13,638 bases of DNA. Origin: Treponema sp. Its GTDB lineage: Bacteria; Spirochaetota; Spirochaetia; Treponematales; Breznakiellaceae. Below are positions 6,794 through 12,864 of the stretch, piece after piece. Where the stretch lies: positions 1 through 13,638 of the forward strand of contig JAITBO010000333.1 in NCBI GenBank assembly GCA_031283505.1, given 5' to 3'. How positions within the stretch are numbered: position 1 is the stretch's first letter; every line of letters starts with the position of its first letter. The notes below the pieces were generated by a model that had not been told where the DNA came from, did no database searches, and was given only the letters and a program-made list of their open reading frames with translations. The translations under genes were made by a program, and so were the position numbers.

Positions 6794-6802
6794 TGGTATA
6801 AC
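6794..6802 (+). promoter_or_regulatory. Possible extended -10 promoter of tmk
   Basis: TGGTATAAC (6794-6802) matches the extended -10 pattern TGnTATAAT. It ends 9 nt before the ATG at 6812, which has no ribosome site. Transcripts would have at most a two- or three-base leader. There is no good -35 box at standard spacing. Confidence 0.35.
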
Positions 6803-6811
6803 AACCCTGTT

Positions 6812-7447
6812 ATGACTATTATACACAATTTCGCGGTTTTTGAGGGAGGAGACGGGAGCGGAACTACCACCCAATTGGAACTTCTGGGCAAACGCTTTGC
6901 CGGACCCGGCCTCCCCTCCTTCCACGCCACACGCGAACCTACCGGCGGACCCATAGGTGTTCTTATCCGCAGAGTGTTGAAAGGAGAAATCCCCCTGCTG
7001 CCCGAAACCGCAGCCCGGCTTTTCGCCGCCGACCGGAACGAACACCTCTACGGGCCCGGAGGCGTCGTGGAGCGCTGCGGACGCGGGGAACTGGTGGCGT
7101 CCGACCGCTACACCCCGTCTTCCCTGGTTTACCAGGGCATAGCCTGCGGGGACGAGCTTCCTGCTTCTCTTAACGCCTCCTTCCCCCTTCCCGAACTCCT
7201 CATCTTTTTCGATTTGGAGAGCGAAACCGCCCTTAAACGCATAGCCTCCCGTCCGGAAAAGGACATCTACGAGTACCTGGACTTCCAAATCCAGGTCCGC
7301 GCCCGTTACAAGGCCCTGTTCCCCCGGTATGAAAAAGAAGGCGTGCGGGTGGAATATATAGACGCCTCCCTGCCGCCCCAGGAAATCGCGGAACAGGTCT
7401 GGAGGGCGGTCAGAAAAATGCCGATAGTGGAAGGGGAAGGGGCGTAG
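6812..7447 (+). CDS. tmk: Thymidylate kinase with an altered P-loop
   Basis: Thymidylate kinase phosphorylates dTMP to dTDP for DNA synthesis. The 211 residues match the family length. Seen are FAVFEGGDGSGTTTQLELL (7-25), REPTGGPIG (41-49), the DRY motif with SSLVYQG (98-109) and a LID-like segment RPEKDIYEYLD (147-157). The P-loop is unusual: the consensus lysine of GxxxxGK[ST] is Thr18 here (GGDGSGTTT). The start at ATG 6812 puts the first strand at its usual distance. In-frame ATG 6791 and TTG 6779 would add residues with no match to the family and also lack ribosome sites. A secreted protein gene follows 36 bp downstream and may be cotranscribed. Confidence 0.88.
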   Translation: MTIIHNFAVFEGGDGSGTTTQLELLGKRFAGPGLPSFHATREPTGGPIGVLIRRVLKGEIPLLPETAARLFAADRNEHLYGPGGVVERCGRGELVASDRYTPSSLVYQGIACGDELPASLNASFPLPELLIFFDLESETALKRIASRPEKDIYEYLDFQIQVRARYKALFPRYEKEGVRVEYIDASLPPQEIAEQVWRAVRKMPIVEGEGA

Positions 7448-7483
7448 AAAACGGCGTAAAAAAACCAGGGACCGGAGCTTCGT

Positions 7484-8107
7484 GTGGCAATAAAGAAAAA
7501 GGCGGCTGTCGGCATTATGGGGATTCTGCTTTTCTTTGCCAACACCCCCGGAACAAACGCCTATTTGGTACAGTATAAAGAACAGTTCTACCGGCTGTTT
7601 CACCTCCACTACATCCAGTATCCCGACGATACCATGGAAAACATCTACTGGCTGGAACAGGCTGTAAAGGCGGATTTTGCCAACCCCCTCTACGCCCTTG
7701 CACGCATAGAAGACGAAATTCAGTGGGAAAAATACCGCTATCTTTTCATGATGCACGTCAACCTTAAACTGATAGAACAGTACCTTTTCCTGGGCAACAA
7801 GTGGAACAAGCGGAATGCTTATTTTTACAACGCTCCCTGGAAAGAACAAAACCTGGAGAGCCTGGAAACTGCGGAAACCTGCTTCCGCACCGCCCTTTAC
7901 TACTGGGACGCCGCACGGGAATGGGCGGAAAAAACCCAGGACCGCCGGTTCCGGTACATCAACCTGCGGAACGTCCAGTTCTGGGAAGACGAGGCGGGCC
8001 GTATAGCCGGACAGTCCCTGGACTACGGGAAAACTATAGACCGGGAGTTGGCGCTGCTCCAAAAGGTCCGGGAAAAGTTTCAGGCCATGGACGGGGACGC
8101 CTACTGA
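7484..8107 (+). CDS. Secreted protein of unknown function
   Basis: I do not recognise this 207-residue protein. It has a signal peptide: a basic start (MAIKKK), a hydrophobic core, then TNA at about 24-26 as the likely cleavage site. The mature part is mostly helical and rich in Tyr, Trp and Glu, with repeated aromatic segments such as YRLFHLHYIQYPDD and NIYWLEQAVKAD. This layout resembles TPR-like helical repeats, and DRELALLQKVREKFQAM near the end could be a short coiled coil. The start is GTG 7484, with GGAG (7473-7476) seven bases upstream. It lies just behind tmk and may share its transcript. A periplasmic location is the only functional inference. Confidence 0.75.
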   Translation: MAIKKKAAVGIMGILLFFANTPGTNAYLVQYKEQFYRLFHLHYIQYPDDTMENIYWLEQAVKADFANPLYALARIEDEIQWEKYRYLFMMHVNLKLIEQYLFLGNKWNKRNAYFYNAPWKEQNLESLETAETCFRTALYYWDAAREWAEKTQDRRFRYINLRNVQFWEDEAGRIAGQSLDYGKTIDRELALLQKVREKFQAMDGDAY

Positions 8108-8112
8108 AGACC

Positions 8113-8137
8113 TGCGGAAGTTCGCAAAGTATTTTTT
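8113..8137 (+). terminator. Weak hairpin with T run after the secreted protein gene
   Basis: TGCGG pairs with TTCGCA over about five base pairs (8113-8126), followed by the T run 8132-8137. It lies in the 28-bp gap between convergent genes. The stem is short and separated from the T run by five bases, so termination would be weak. Confidence 0.35.
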
Positions 8138-10142
8138 AGGTGAACAGATCCCCCTGCACAGGGGCGGGACTCCCCTGCCCCGCCCTGCGGGGGTCCGCAA
8201 GGAGGGCGAGGAAATCCTGCTCGTTGAGGATGGGAACGCCCAGGCTCCGGGCTTTGGCGTTCTTCCCCGAACCGGATTCGGGATCGTTGGTGACCAGAAA
8301 GGACAGGTCCTTGACCACCGACGACTTGGCGGACCCTCCCAGGGCTTTAATCCGCTCCTCCGCCTCGTTCCGCTTTATGGAGGCAAGCTCGCCGGTGAAA
8401 CAGAAGGAGTATCCCCGCAGGGGCTGGGCGTCTTCCGGGGGAGGCGGCGCGATGGTGATGATCTCCCCGGCAAGAACGCCGTCCATCTCCACGGCGGTTT
8501 CCTCAAGGCCGCTTGCTATGGCGCCGGCGGTAATCTCCCCCAGGCCGTAGACCCCCGCCAGGTCCTCCACCGAAGCGGCGCGGAGCTTTTCCAGGGTGTT
8601 AAAACCTGCGGCAGCCACCTTCTCCATGATGGTCTCCCCTACCCCTTCAAAATCGAAACCCGCCACGAAGGCGGCCAGGGAAAGCCGGCGGGGTGTTCTG
8701 ATATGGCGCGTCACCTTGGCGGCGGAAAGTTCCCCCATCCTGTCGTATTCAGCCAGTTCCTCCGGGGTAAGGGTGTAGAGGTCCGGAATATGACGGACCC
8801 TGCCCCGGTCGAAAAGCTGGCGCATGAGTTTTTCCCCCAGTTCCCGGATGTCCAGGACGGAAACCCACTTTTCGATGCGGTGCAGAAGCCGCTTGGGGCA
8901 GTCCGCATTGGGGCAGAAAAGCCGGGTTCCCCCGTCCTCCAGGTTCGTATCGCAGGTCCCGCATTTTTTGGGGAATTCTATGTCCCTCAGTTCTTCCTGC
9001 AATGCGGCGTCCCCCCCTGCCAGTCCGGGAGGGGCCAGACCCTCAATCTTGGGGATGATTTCCCCCCGCTTTACCACCCGGACCGGGGAGCCTATTTTAA
9101 GGCCCAGGGCCCGGATCATGTCCGGGTTGTTGAGATTGGCCCGCTGGACGGTAGTCCCCGCAAGGCGTACCGGGTCCACGATGCCTATGGGAGTGTAGGT
9201 AGCTCCGGATTCGCTCCACTCCACATCCCGAAGTACGCTTACCGCCACTTCCAGTTCGAATTTAAAGGCAATCTGCCGTTCCGGACGGGCCCGTCTGAGG
9301 TCGGTCATATCGGTGGTCCTGTCCTTGACCACAAGGCCGTCTATGTCCACGGCAAGAGATTTCCGCCTGTCCGCCACCATATCGCGGTAGGTTATCACCT
9401 CCCCGGCGGTTTCAAATTCCCCGGTTTCGGCCACCGAAAAGCCCCGGTGTTTAAGCCAGGCGATTTTTTCCATTTCGTCCTTGAAGAACCCGTCGTCCCC
9501 GGAGGCGGAGGCATCGTAGGCGATGAGCGCAAGGTCCTCGCAGCCAAGCCCGTCTTTCCGGCGCATAAGGCCGTTGGCGGCGTTCCGGCAGTTGGCTTTG
9601 TCCGGGTACTTTTCCTGCCAAACACTGTGGGTCATCACCACTTCCCCCCGCACGCCCCCCGAAAAGGGCACATCCAGTTTCCGGACAACCCCGGCCATGC
9701 GCCGGGCGTTGCGGGTGATGTCGTCCCCCAGGGTCCCATCGCCCCGGGTGACCGCCCTTTTCAAAGCGCCTTTTTCGTATTGCAGTTCCAGGCTTGCGCC
9801 GTCCAGTTTGTATTGCACCACATAGGGCGGGGGTATCTTGGCGGTCCAGGCAAGGAATTCCTCAGGATTGGCGGCCTTCTCTTGACTCCCCATGGGGATA
9901 AGATGCTTCGCCTTGGGAAAACCGTCCACCCCGTCCACCCCGTCCGTCCCCACCCGTTTAAGGACAGGGCTGCCGGGGGCCAGTTCTTTGAGTTCATCCC
10001 ACAGAATATCGAATTCGCCGTCGGAAATTTCCGCCTCGCCGTTGTAATAGGAATCCTGGTAAGAAACAATAAGCCGTTCCAGGGCGGCGATCCGCTCTTC
10101 ACCGGCATCAGGCGGGAGAGACACTGTTTTTTTCCGAGCCAT
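8136..10142 (-). CDS. ligA: NAD-dependent DNA ligase LigA
   Basis: This enzyme seals DNA nicks in replication and repair using NAD. The 668 residues match the family length. The order is: domain Ia (YYNGEAEISDGEFDILWDEL, 32-51), adenylation site KLDG with Lys112, TRGDGTLGDDITRN, RGEVVM, DGLVVKD, an OB-fold stretch (VDPVRLAGTTVQRANLNN), a four-Cys zinc finger (CGTC and CPNADC), helix-hairpin-helix repeats and a C-terminal BRCT domain (about 585-668). Several blocks differ from the common consensus, for example HLIPMGSQEKA where most LigA proteins have a PMLSL-type motif, and KFELEVAVS instead of KFPA. The ATG at 10142 lies inside the end of trmB. A much longer in-frame extension upstream would only overlap trmB in another frame. 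Confidence 0.95.
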   Translation of the reverse strand: MARKKTVSLPPDAGEERIAALERLIVSYQDSYYNGEAEISDGEFDILWDELKELAPGSPVLKRVGTDGVDGVDGFPKAKHLIPMGSQEKAANPEEFLAWTAKIPPPYVVQYKLDGASLELQYEKGALKRAVTRGDGTLGDDITRNARRMAGVVRKLDVPFSGGVRGEVVMTHSVWQEKYPDKANCRNAANGLMRRKDGLGCEDLALIAYDASASGDDGFFKDEMEKIAWLKHRGFSVAETGEFETAGEVITYRDMVADRRKSLAVDIDGLVVKDRTTDMTDLRRARPERQIAFKFELEVAVSVLRDVEWSESGATYTPIGIVDPVRLAGTTVQRANLNNPDMIRALGLKIGSPVRVVKRGEIIPKIEGLAPPGLAGGDAALQEELRDIEFPKKCGTCDTNLEDGGTRLFCPNADCPKRLLHRIEKWVSVLDIRELGEKLMRQLFDRGRVRHIPDLYTLTPEELAEYDRMGELSAAKVTRHIRTPRRLSLAAFVAGFDFEGVGETIMEKVAAAGFNTLEKLRAASVEDLAGVYGLGEITAGAIASGLEETAVEMDGVLAGEIITIAPPPPEDAQPLRGYSFCFTGELASIKRNEAEERIKALGGSAKSSVVKDLSFLVTNDPESGSGKNAKARSLGVPILNEQDFLALLADPRRAGQGSPAPVQGDLFT

Positions 10143-10812
10143 AATCTTCCTCAAAGTATAATTCCCGGACCTCATGATTTTTGGCAAGCCCCTTCCGCTC
10201 AAATTCGGTTCCGGGACGCCAGGGCCGGGGAGGGGCAAAGCCGCCGCAAATGTTCCTGATCCCCGGCGTGGCGGCAAGTTCCCCCAGGGCCCATTCCGCA
10301 TAATCGGCCCAGTCGGTGACCATGTAGAGATACCCCCCGGACGCAAGTTTCCGGGCCAGAAGGTCCGTAAAGGGCCGGGTAACGAGCCGCCGCTTGTGGT
10401 GCCGTTTTTTGGGCCAGGGGTCGGGGAAAAAAATATGTACCGCCGCAAGCGAATGGTCCGGCACAAGTTTTTCCATCACCTCTACCGCATCGTGTTCGAT
10501 GATCCTGATGTTCCGGAGGCCCCGGCGTTCGATTTCCCAGAGAAGCCGCCCTATGCCGGGCCGGTGTACTTCCAGGCCCAGGTAGTTTTTGTCCGGGTTT
10601 GCGGCGGCTATCTCCGCAGCGGCCCGGCCCATCCCGAAACCGATTTCGGCGGTGACGGGCCTGTAGCTGCCAAAAACGGAAGAAAAATCCAGGGGAACCG
10701 GGACGTCCGGGAAAGGAACGCCGTAACAGGGAAACAGGGAGTCGTAGGAACGTCTCTGGGCGGCGCTCATGCGTCCCGCCCGGAGGACATAAGTCTTGAT
10801 GGTCCGGTTCAC
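10108..10812 (-). CDS. trmB: tRNA (guanine-N7-)-methyltransferase TrmB
   Basis: TrmB methylates G46 of tRNA with S-adenosylmethionine. Motifs are the SAM loop AEIGFGMGRA (55-64), LGLEVH (78-83), the acidic turn HDAVEVM, and the family signature HIFFPDPWPKKRHHKRRLV (126-144), then YLYMVTDW (161-168). The start is taken as GTG 10812: a G-rich ribosome-like site lies a few bases upstream and the family similarity begins at that point. ATG 10905 is in frame but would add 31 residues encoded within a run of hairpins, with no ribosome site. The 3' end overlaps the ligA start by 35 nt, so the two genes are cotranscribed. Confidence 0.92.
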   Translation of the reverse strand: MNRTIKTYVLRAGRMSAAQRRSYDSLFPCYGVPFPDVPVPLDFSSVFGSYRPVTAEIGFGMGRAAAEIAAANPDKNYLGLEVHRPGIGRLLWEIERRGLRNIRIIEHDAVEVMEKLVPDHSLAAVHIFFPDPWPKKRHHKRRLVTRPFTDLLARKLASGGYLYMVTDWADYAEWALGELAATPGIRNICGGFAPPRPWRPGTEFERKGLAKNHEVRELYFEEDYGSEKNSVSPA

Positions 10813-10829
10813 GGCAGCCCCCTGGCAGC

Positions 10830-10980
10830 CTGCCGCACTTGGTGAATTTTTTGCGCTTGATGCCGTAAAAAATTCCGATTTACGGGCTGCCTTGGCAGTT
10901 TGCATGGTAAAAAATCGACTTTCAGTCGATTTTTGAAGGTTTTATGCATAAAGCGCAACAAACTGCTAGTATCCCGGCAG
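10830..10980. other. Hairpin-rich region upstream of trmB
   Basis: Many perfect short inverted repeats are packed here: CCGTAAA/TTTACGG (10863-10869, 10879-10885), CTGCC/GGCAG (10887-10898), TTGCGCTT/AAGCGCAA (10851-10858, 10951-10958), GCAGTTTG/CAAACTGC (10895-10902, 10959-10966) and CTGCCG/CGGCAG (10830-10835, 10975-10980). Some pairings exclude each other. It could be a decayed palindromic repeat or a structured leader. No known RNA family was recognised. Confidence 0.45.
10910..10934. terminator. Perfect bidirectional terminator-type hairpin
   Basis: AAAAATCGACT (10910-10920) pairs perfectly with AGTCGATTTTT (10924-10934) around a TTC loop. The A and T tails give a T run on both strands. 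It lies between the trmB and lipoprotein genes, both on the minus strand, so it could end the lipoprotein transcript. On the plus strand it has no gene to end. Confidence 0.6.
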
Positions 10981-11024
10981 ATATAAAAATGTGGTTTTGC
11001 TTCCCGGCGGGAGATCGTATCAGG

Positions 11025-11130
11025 CAATGAAGCGCAAGGGATAGAAGCGGAAATCCCGCAAGCCCGCCGCAGGCGGGCTGAGGAATTGGAGCGGATAGCC
11101 CGGTCCGGCGCGTGCGCCGGATGCGCCCAA
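11025..11130 (+). ncRNA. Structured RNA resembling the flavo-1 motif
   Basis: The block AAGGGATAGAAGCGGAAATC (11036-11055), followed later by GGAGCGGATAGCCCGG (11087-11102), is the pattern I associate with flavo-1-type intergenic RNAs of Bacteroidetes and spirochetes. Between the blocks is a perfect hairpin AGCCCGCC/GGCGGGCT (11061-11068, 11072-11079). After them is TCCGGCGC/GCGCCGGA (11104-11111, 11114-11121). GGGAT (11038-11042) can pair with ATCCC (11053-11057). The strand is assigned from the conserved blocks. Function is unknown for the whole family. The match is from memory and has not been tested with a covariance model. Confidence 0.5.
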
Positions 11131-11157
11131 ATCCATAGGTTCAATTGTGTCGGGATA

Positions 11158-11805
11158 TTAAGGCAGGGAAATGACATTCGTAAGCGCCGAAACCATATAT
11201 TCCGAGTCTTCGGCCCAAAGCGCAAGAGCCTTGACATTGGAAGGAAGCTTCAATTCAGCAAGCGCACCGTCCAGAACCTGAAGGGATACGGTATCCACAT
11301 ACTCACCCTGGGCGTTGTAATAGATGAATGAATGTTCCGGATACCCCGATTCCACCAGATACCTGCCGTTTTCTATCGTCAAAAAAGGGAAAGGATACCG
11401 GGGATCTTCCGGGGCGTCAAATGCAAAAACCCGCTCGGATTGTTCACCCCCCTTATCCACCAGAACCGCCCGGAACTGTCCCCTGGGCAGGGGCTCGTCG
11501 TCCAGCATAGCAATGCTTCTGGAACCGACCCAGGTTTTGCCGTTCACCTCATAGGAAACCCAGTCTTCGGCGGTCAACTTCCAGGCAAGCCCTTCTCTGT
11601 CATGGTACAGGAGAACTTCGGCAATATCTTCAAATCCATCGTCATCTTCGGGCATGATAAAAAACGAAAACCGTTCTTCCGGCTTTCCTTCGCTCTGGTA
11701 ATACACCATCTTCATGGTCCCATAGGCGATCTTGGGTTCCGTCCGGGAACAGGCGGCCAGGAGCGCGATGGAACAGCATAGCGCCAGTAATCCTTTCTTT
11801 ATCAT
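11158..11805 (-). CDS. Lipoprotein of unknown function
   Basis: I do not recognise this 215-residue protein. Residues 1-19 are a lipoprotein signal (MIKKGLLALCCSIALLAAC), with the lipobox cysteine at position 19. The mature part is rich in beta-type sequence and acidic stretches (MPEDDDGFEDIAEV), with YYQSEGKPEERFSFF early and a GRYLVESGYPEHSFIYYNAQ segment late. No catalytic motif is visible. The start is ATG 11805, where the lipobox signal begins; no Shine-Dalgarno sequence precedes it, and a good promoter (-35 ATGACA, 17-nt spacer, -10 TATACT) ends 6 nt before the ATG. It is a single gene, with structured intergenic sequence downstream. Confidence 0.8.
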   Translation of the reverse strand: MIKKGLLALCCSIALLAACSRTEPKIAYGTMKMVYYQSEGKPEERFSFFIMPEDDDGFEDIAEVLLYHDREGLAWKLTAEDWVSYEVNGKTWVGSRSIAMLDDEPLPRGQFRAVLVDKGGEQSERVFAFDAPEDPRYPFPFLTIENGRYLVESGYPEHSFIYYNAQGEYVDTVSLQVLDGALAELKLPSNVKALALWAEDSEYMVSALTNVISLP

Positions 11806-11811
11806 ACTTTA

Positions 11812-11840
11812 AGTATACATAAACAGGGGGATTTTGTCAT
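11812..11840 (-). promoter_or_regulatory. Promoter of the lipoprotein gene
   Basis: On the minus strand, ATGACA (11840-11835) and TATACT (11817-11812) are separated by exactly 17 nt. Six bases (TAAAGT) then lead to the ATG. This predicts a start of transcription at or next to the start codon. Confidence 0.6.
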
Positions 11841-11856
11841 GGGCATAGGATAAACA

Positions 11857-11867
11857 ATAAGGAATTA
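11857..11867. repeat. 11-bp direct repeat, left copy
   Basis: ATAAGGAATTA here is repeated exactly at 12002-12012. The two copies bracket a 134-bp segment that contains the degenerate tRNA-Leu. This could be a target duplication or chance in A/T-rich DNA. Confidence 0.4.
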
Positions 11868-11875
11868 ACTCTTTT

Positions 11876-11952
11876 GCCCAGAAGAAGACTCGAACTTCCA
11901 TGCTTTTGAAGGCACTGGTACCTGAAACCAGTCTACATCCTTGTCTCTGGGT
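11876..11952 (-). pseudogene. Degenerate tRNA-Leu (CAG), possible integration scar
   Basis: Read on the minus strand, the segment has a leucine-type tRNA 3' half. The anticodon arm CTGGT-TTCAGGT-ACCAG carries anticodon CAG. It is followed by a long variable region (TGCCTTCAAAAGCATG) and a T arm GGAAG-TTCGAGT-CTTCT. The acceptor strand TCTGGGC can pair with ACCCAGA at the 5' end except for the terminal A-C. The D arm is broken: only 14 nt lie between acceptor and anticodon stem, and the usual GG and A14 features are missing. CCA is not encoded. At about 77 nt it is shorter than a leucine tRNA (about 85). It is probably nonfunctional, left by an element that integrated into a tRNA-Leu gene. Confidence 0.6.
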
Positions 11953-11985
11953 GTCATTCGCATTCAATGTATTCACTAATCACTG

Positions 11986-12014
11986 CCTAATTCTTTGTAT
12001 TATAAGGAATTAGG
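11986..12014. repeat. Hairpin overlapping the right direct repeat
   Basis: CCTAATTC (11986-11993) pairs perfectly with GAATTAGG (12007-12014). It includes the right copy of the 11-bp direct repeat ATAAGGAATTA (12002-12012). No T run follows. Confidence 0.4.
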
Positions 12015-12066
12015 TTGTCATTAAGCTTCAGTAACTATCATAGCATTTCAAAACAATTTTGTCAAT

Positions 12067-12285
12067 TCAGGTCATAAAATGTGCCTCGGAATGTGCCTCG
12101 GAAAGCCCAGTATCTTCGGCGATTTCTCCTAAGGAAGCACCGATTTATTCAGGCGATGTTAAATCGAGATGGATAACAATTTCCTACAATAATGTGGTAC
12201 TCTCTGGTGATCTTATCGGTCCCTAAATATCGTCGATAGCTCCTATTTTGCTACATTCGGCAAAGGCGTGGTTTTCAGTATCCAT
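12067..12285 (-). pseudogene. Decayed coding fragments
   Basis: Three protein-like pieces appear on the minus strand in shifting frames. The first is a 20-codon frame from ATG 12285 (MDTENHAFAECSKIGAIDDI) that ends at TAG 12223. The second reads GTDKITREYHIIVGNCYPSRF in another frame. The third reads EIVIHLDLTSPE, a stop, then IGASLGEIAEDTGLSEAH, which looks like a helix-turn-helix segment, ending at 12067. An exact 12-bp tandem duplication (ATGTGCCTCGGA at 12079-12090 and 12091-12102) lies inside the last piece. The pattern suggests a small gene or gene pair broken by indels. I cannot name the family. This is the only content seen between the tRNA remnant and the AAA gene. Confidence 0.35.
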
Positions 12286-12324
12286 TTTTATCCCAATATG
12301 TTATAGTAAACAGGAAGAACTTAT

Positions 12325-12825
12325 ATGCCTTCGGCGGCCCGAATAAAATCATTTCCCAATTCTCACTATATAGGCCCACAGGGAACCGGAAAGACTATGA
12401 CTGCCTCGATTCTTGCCGGCGAACTTGGATTGCCGCTTTTTCAGGTCCGACTTTGTGGCTTTATTTCCCGGTATATGGGAGAGACGGCATCCAAGCTTCG
12501 TCTGATCTTTGATTCCATCGAAAACACTTTGGGGGTGTTCTTTTTTGACGAATTCGACGCTATTGGAGCAGAGCGGGGCTTGGCAAATGATGTGGAAGAA
12601 GAGCGCTGTATTTTGAACAGTTTCTTACAGATGGTGGAAGAAACCCAGAGTAACAGCCTGATTTTAGCGGTGACAAATCACCCCGGTATCCTGGATACCG
12701 CATTGTACCGCCAATTTGATGATGTGTTGCACTATTCCATATTGAATAATAATCACATTGAACCACATGATTTGATCTGCCTTGTTAATGAACGGCTTGC
12801 CGTTTATGAAAAGGCGGTTATATAA
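12325..12825 (+). CDS. AAA+ ATPase, N-terminally truncated
   Basis: The 166 residues form most of one AAA+ module of the FtsH/SpoVK-like type. Walker A is GPQGTGKT (17-24, Gln where most have Pro) and Walker B is VFFFDE (71-76). The segment SRYMGETASKLRLIFD follows the pore-loop region, TNHP is the sensor 1 motif, and the arginine-finger region reads ALYRQFDD, where the usual second Arg is Gln. Only 16 residues precede Walker A, and they do not resemble the expected domain. The C-terminal lid is cut short. A ribosome site (AGGA, 12312-12315) and ATG 12325 could still allow translation. Related full-length ATPases pair with subtilisin-like proteases in the IetAS defence system. Here the partner is instead a nuclease-like gene 39 bp downstream. 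It may be a pseudogene. Confidence 0.7.
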   Translation: MPSAARIKSFPNSHYIGPQGTGKTMTASILAGELGLPLFQVRLCGFISRYMGETASKLRLIFDSIENTLGVFFFDEFDAIGAERGLANDVEEERCILNSFLQMVEETQSNSLILAVTNHPGILDTALYRQFDDVLHYSILNNNHIEPHDLICLVNERLAVYEKAVI

Positions 12826-12864
12826 TGGTGTATGGCATCTTTCCCAAAAATGGAGAAATTTAAT

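Noticed and set aside
6785..8200. Minus-strand open frame of 471 codons
   Set aside because: It is antisense to tmk and the secreted protein gene. The product shows no domain, and it has no plausible ribosome site.
8703..10259. Long plus-strand open frame of 518 codons
   Set aside because: It lies antisense inside ligA and trmB, both with complete motif sets. Its translation is rich in Gly, Pro, His and Phe with no domain, as expected of a GC-rich shadow frame.
10143..10466. Upstream extension of ligA to 10466
   Set aside because: The added residues are an out-of-frame reading of trmB. LigA homology begins at the ATG at 10142 with the expected domain length.
10809..11237. Minus-strand open frame of 142 codons between trmB and the lipoprotein gene
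   Set aside because: It runs through hairpins and the flavo-1-like region and overlaps the lipoprotein 3' end. The product is basic, with no family features and no ribosome site.
12825..12863. Short frame starting at ATG 12825 (TAATG overlap with the AAA stop)
   Set aside because: It stops after 12 codons. The real downstream gene reads in another frame from ATG 12865 with a good ribosome site.
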